Assembly (NCBI GenBank): GCA_019639255.1
Contig: JAHBSF010000030.1
Span: forward strand, 1-60,148
Length of the DNA: 60,148 nucleotides
Direction of reading: 5' to 3'
DNA from: Acidobacteriota bacterium
GTDB taxonomy: Bacteria; Acidobacteriota; Blastocatellia; RBC074
Shown: piece by piece, positions 58,074 through 60,148 of the stretch
Numbering within the stretch: position 1 is the first letter of the stretch
Layout: each line of letters opens with the position of its first letter
Notes under the pieces: generated by a model
What the model was told of the DNA's origin: nothing
Database searches by the model: none
Seen by the model: only the letters and a program-made list of their open reading frames with translations
Position numbers and translations under genes: made by a program

Positions 58074-59444
58074 ATGGAACACTCGATGTCCGGGAAGTTC
58101 TCGAACTTCGCCCTGCGCGCAAGCCTCACCTACGCCGCAGCAGCGGGGTTGTGGATACTGCTGTCGGATGCCGTAGTCGCATATCTGTTTTCCGATCCGG
58201 CGCATCAGGCAATAATTGGAACATACAAGGGGTTGGCGTTTGTCGGGATGACGGCGTTGCTGCTGTACTATCTCGGTCGCGCGCACTGGCGGCGATATGA
58301 AAAGGAGGCCGCCGCGCGCAGCAAAACCGAGCAGGCGATGCGGGAGATGCTCGAAGTATATCGGGGGCTCTTTGAAGTCAATCCTCATCCGATGTGGGTA
58401 TACGACAGGGAGACGCTGCGGTTTCTGGCTGTGAATCGTGCGGCGATTGCGCGCTACGGATACACCGAGGCGGAGTTTCTGAATCTCACGATCGCCGACA
58501 TCAGGCCGTCAGAGGATGTCGAGACGCTGCGCGATGTACTGGCGAATGCTCCGGCCGGGTTCAATGAATCCGTCGCGCGCCATCGGTTGAAGGACGGCGC
58601 GGTGATACTGGTGGAAATTTCCGGGCATACGATGGAATACGCCGGTCGTCCGGCGAAGCTGATACTGGCGCAGAACGTAACGAAGCGCATGGAGGTGGAA
58701 TCCGAGATACGGCGGTTGAATGCGGAACTGGAGCGCAGGGTTGCGGAAAGGACGGCGGAACTGGAGGTGAAAAACCGCGAGCTTGAGACCTTCACCTATT
58801 CGGTATCGCACGATCTGAAGGCTCCGCTGCGCGGGATAGACGGCTACAGCCGGCTGCTGCTCGAAGACCATTCGGACAAACTCGACGACGAGGGGCGGCG
58901 ATTCCTGAACACCGTCAGGCAATCGGCGCGGCAGATGGGGCAGTTGATCGACGATCTGCTGGCGTATTCGCGGCTGGAGCGGCGCACGTGGAAGACGGCA
59001 GAAGTGGAGTTGCGGCCGCTTGTGGAGCTGCTGGCGGCGGAGCGGGAAGAAGAGATAAGGAATCGGGGCGGAGAGATCCGCGTGGACGTTCCGGCTATAA
59101 GCATTTCGGCCGATGCAGACGCACTGGCGATGGCGCTGCGCAATCTTATAGACAACGCGATAAAGTTTACGGGCGCCGAACCAAATCCCGTTATAGAGAT
59201 TGCGGGCAGCGAAACGGAAACGGGGTGTATGCTTTCGATAAAGGATAACGGGGTCGGTTTCGATATGAAGTTTCACGACCGCATCTTCGATATATTTCAG
59301 CGGCTGCATCGCAGCGAGGACTATCCGGGCACGGGCATCGGGTTGACGATCGTGCGCAAGGCGATGCAGCGCATGGGCGGGAGTGCAAGGGCGGAGAGTG
59401 AACCGGGGTGCGGCGCGATTTTTTATCTGGAAATACCAAAATAA
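58074..59444 (+). CDS. Membrane PAS sensor histidine kinase
   Basis: 456 residues. Two membrane helices at about 15-38 and 55-72, then a PAS domain (LFEVNPHPMWVYDRETLRFL), a coiled linker (VESEIRRLNAELERRVAERT), HisKA with His246 (YSVSHDLKAPLRGIDGYSRL) and HATPase with G1 (DNGVGFDMKF) and G2 (GTGIGLTIVRK). It resembles Cph1/bacteriophytochrome-like kinase cores, but without a GAF. GGGTGAG upstream of the start. It overlaps the response regulator by one base. Confidence 0.9.
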   Translation: MEHSMSGKFSNFALRASLTYAAAAGLWILLSDAVVAYLFSDPAHQAIIGTYKGLAFVGMTALLLYYLGRAHWRRYEKEAAARSKTEQAMREMLEVYRGLFEVNPHPMWVYDRETLRFLAVNRAAIARYGYTEAEFLNLTIADIRPSEDVETLRDVLANAPAGFNESVARHRLKDGAVILVEISGHTMEYAGRPAKLILAQNVTKRMEVESEIRRLNAELERRVAERTAELEVKNRELETFTYSVSHDLKAPLRGIDGYSRLLLEDHSDKLDDEGRRFLNTVRQSARQMGQLIDDLLAYSRLERRTWKTAEVELRPLVELLAAEREEEIRNRGGEIRVDVPAISISADADALAMALRNLIDNAIKFTGAEPNPVIEIAGSETETGCMLSIKDNGVGFDMKFHDRIFDIFQRLHRSEDYPGTGIGLTIVRKAMQRMGGSARAESEPGCGAIFYLEIPK

Positions 59445-59872
59445 TGAGCATAGTCAAACGCCCCATTTTGCTGGTCGAAGACAATCCGGTGGATCTGGAT
59501 CTGACGCTGCGCGCCTTCAAGCGCCGCAAGCTTACAAATCCCATCGAGGTGGCGCGCGACGGCGAGGAGGCGCTCGAATGGGTAGCGCGCACGGCGGCGA
59601 TCGGCGAGGGACTTCCGGTGCTGATACTGCTGGATCTGAAGTTGCCGAAGGTAGACGGGCTGGAAGTGCTGAGGCATCTGAAGACGCATCCGTCGTTTCG
59701 CGCCGTTCCGGTCGTTGTGCTGACGACATCGAGCGAGAGCGCGGACGTGCAGACGGCTTATCAACTGGGGGCGAATTCCTACATAGTAAAACCGGTGGAC
59801 TTCGAAAAGTTCATCGAGGTAGCGGCGCAGATAGAATTGTACTGGACGGTGCTCAATGCTCCTTTGGAGTAA
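59444..59872 (+). CDS. Rcp1-like response regulator
   Basis: 142 residues, receiver only. Phosphorylated Asp64 (LILLDLKLPKVDGLEVL); acidic pair EDN at the N-terminus; the T/S and Lys of the receiver (VVLTTSSESAD, IVKPVD). No output domain, so it acts by protein-protein contact, as in Rcp1/CheY-like systems. It is translationally coupled to the kinase (TAATG) and is its probable partner. Confidence 0.9.
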   Translation: MSIVKRPILLVEDNPVDLDLTLRAFKRRKLTNPIEVARDGEEALEWVARTAAIGEGLPVLILLDLKLPKVDGLEVLRHLKTHPSFRAVPVVVLTTSSESADVQTAYQLGANSYIVKPVDFEKFIEVAAQIELYWTVLNAPLE

Positions 59873-59913
59873 GAAATTCCGAATACGCGCATAACGTTTT
59901 TTTTCGGAATTTC
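59873..59913 (+). terminator. Hairpin after the response regulator
   Basis: GAAATTCCGAA at 59873-59883 pairs with TTCGGAATTTC at 59903-59913; the loop ends in a run of eight T (59897-59904 partly in the stem). It starts directly after the stop codon. Termination is likely but the U-run is within the loop, not after the stem. Confidence 0.5.
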
Positions 59914-59986
59914 AGTTTATCCCGCGGTTTCGATTTTGGTGTTCAGTACACTGCTAATCAAGCTCTTTGAGTTTTTCAGCCGCAGC

Positions 59987-60148
59987 AGCGGCGAAAGATC
60001 TGTAGCCCAGGGCGGCGAGCCCTGGGTGAGTGTGTAGAAACCATGTAAGCCCCGGAGGGGGCGGAAGATCTTTCGCCCTTTCAGGGCTCGGACGTTTTTC
60101 GCCTGCTGACCTGGCGCTCACGCACCAGGCTACAGATCTTTCGCCGCT
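59987..60148. repeat. Dispersed repeat with 21-bp inverted ends
   Basis: AGCGGCGAAAGATCTGTAGC+C at 59987-60007 and its exact complement at 60128-60148. Inside are CCCAGGGC/GCCCTGGG, CCCCGGAGGGGG, and CCTGG/CCAGG small hairpins. It appears to be a mobile or RNA-like repeat; the sequence continues to the window edge, so the element may extend further. No coding frame of note. Confidence 0.7.

Overview
This window most likely comes from the chromosome of an Acidobacteriota-type bacterium, possibly close to Blastocatellia. That is an inference from gene content, not from a marker gene. The pointers are a DUF1552/DUF1592 secreted cytochrome-like pair, a trypsin-like protease with PPC and BACON domains, isoquinoline-oxidoreductase-type molybdenum enzymes, PEGA/FGE proteins and many two-component proteins. 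The left edge cuts a YbbR-domain protein. It is followed by an ECF sigma factor with its zinc-finger membrane anti-sigma partner. Next is a tight six-gene plus-strand operon (2954-8057) ending in a Ycf46-like AAA+ ATPase, whose function I cannot assign. After it come a small secreted protein and a 1515-residue secreted protease.

From 13.6 to 23 kb a minus-strand oxidative cluster encodes two paralogous molybdopterin subunits, one 2Fe-2S subunit, a PQQ-type beta-propeller, an alpha/beta hydrolase and a cupin-carboxymuconolactone decarboxylase fusion. It ends at an aldo/keto reductase pseudogene divergent from an AraC regulator. A MazF-type toxin-antitoxin pair (24.4-25.0 kb) sits between two short sequence fragments copied from other genes in the window. 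Then follow a secreted beta-propeller-like protein, glnS, the DUF1552/DUF1592 pair, an esterase-lactonase fusion, a hybrid PAS histidine kinase, glmM, two small-molecule-type enzymes (VOC, DinB), two FGE-domain proteins, an outer-membrane-type protein, an MscS channel and a family 4-like uracil-DNA glycosylase.

A tRNA-Ala(CGC) at 46.9 kb opens an accessory stretch (47.0-52.6 kb). It holds an intact insertion sequence with matched 13-bp ends, two BrnA-like antitoxin copies, a PIN-toxin remnant with its small partner gene, a membrane protein and a DUF262/DUF1524 GmrSD-like protein. The last 7.5 kb holds a likely organophosphonate catabolism cluster (PhnZ-like HD protein, DUF5690 transporter, TIGR03364 FAD oxidoreductase, PhnX-like hydrolase), a Tat-exported Gfo/Idh/MocA oxidoreductase, and a sensor kinase with its response regulator.

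The most striking feature is a family of about 16 intergenic near-perfect palindromes, 60-120 bp long, with stems up to 39 bp. They occur from 13.5 kb to 58 kb, usually touching the stop codon of a neighbouring gene and in several cases supplying it. The stems differ between copies but stay complementary within each copy. A second, unrelated repeat with 21-bp inverted ends lies at the right edge.
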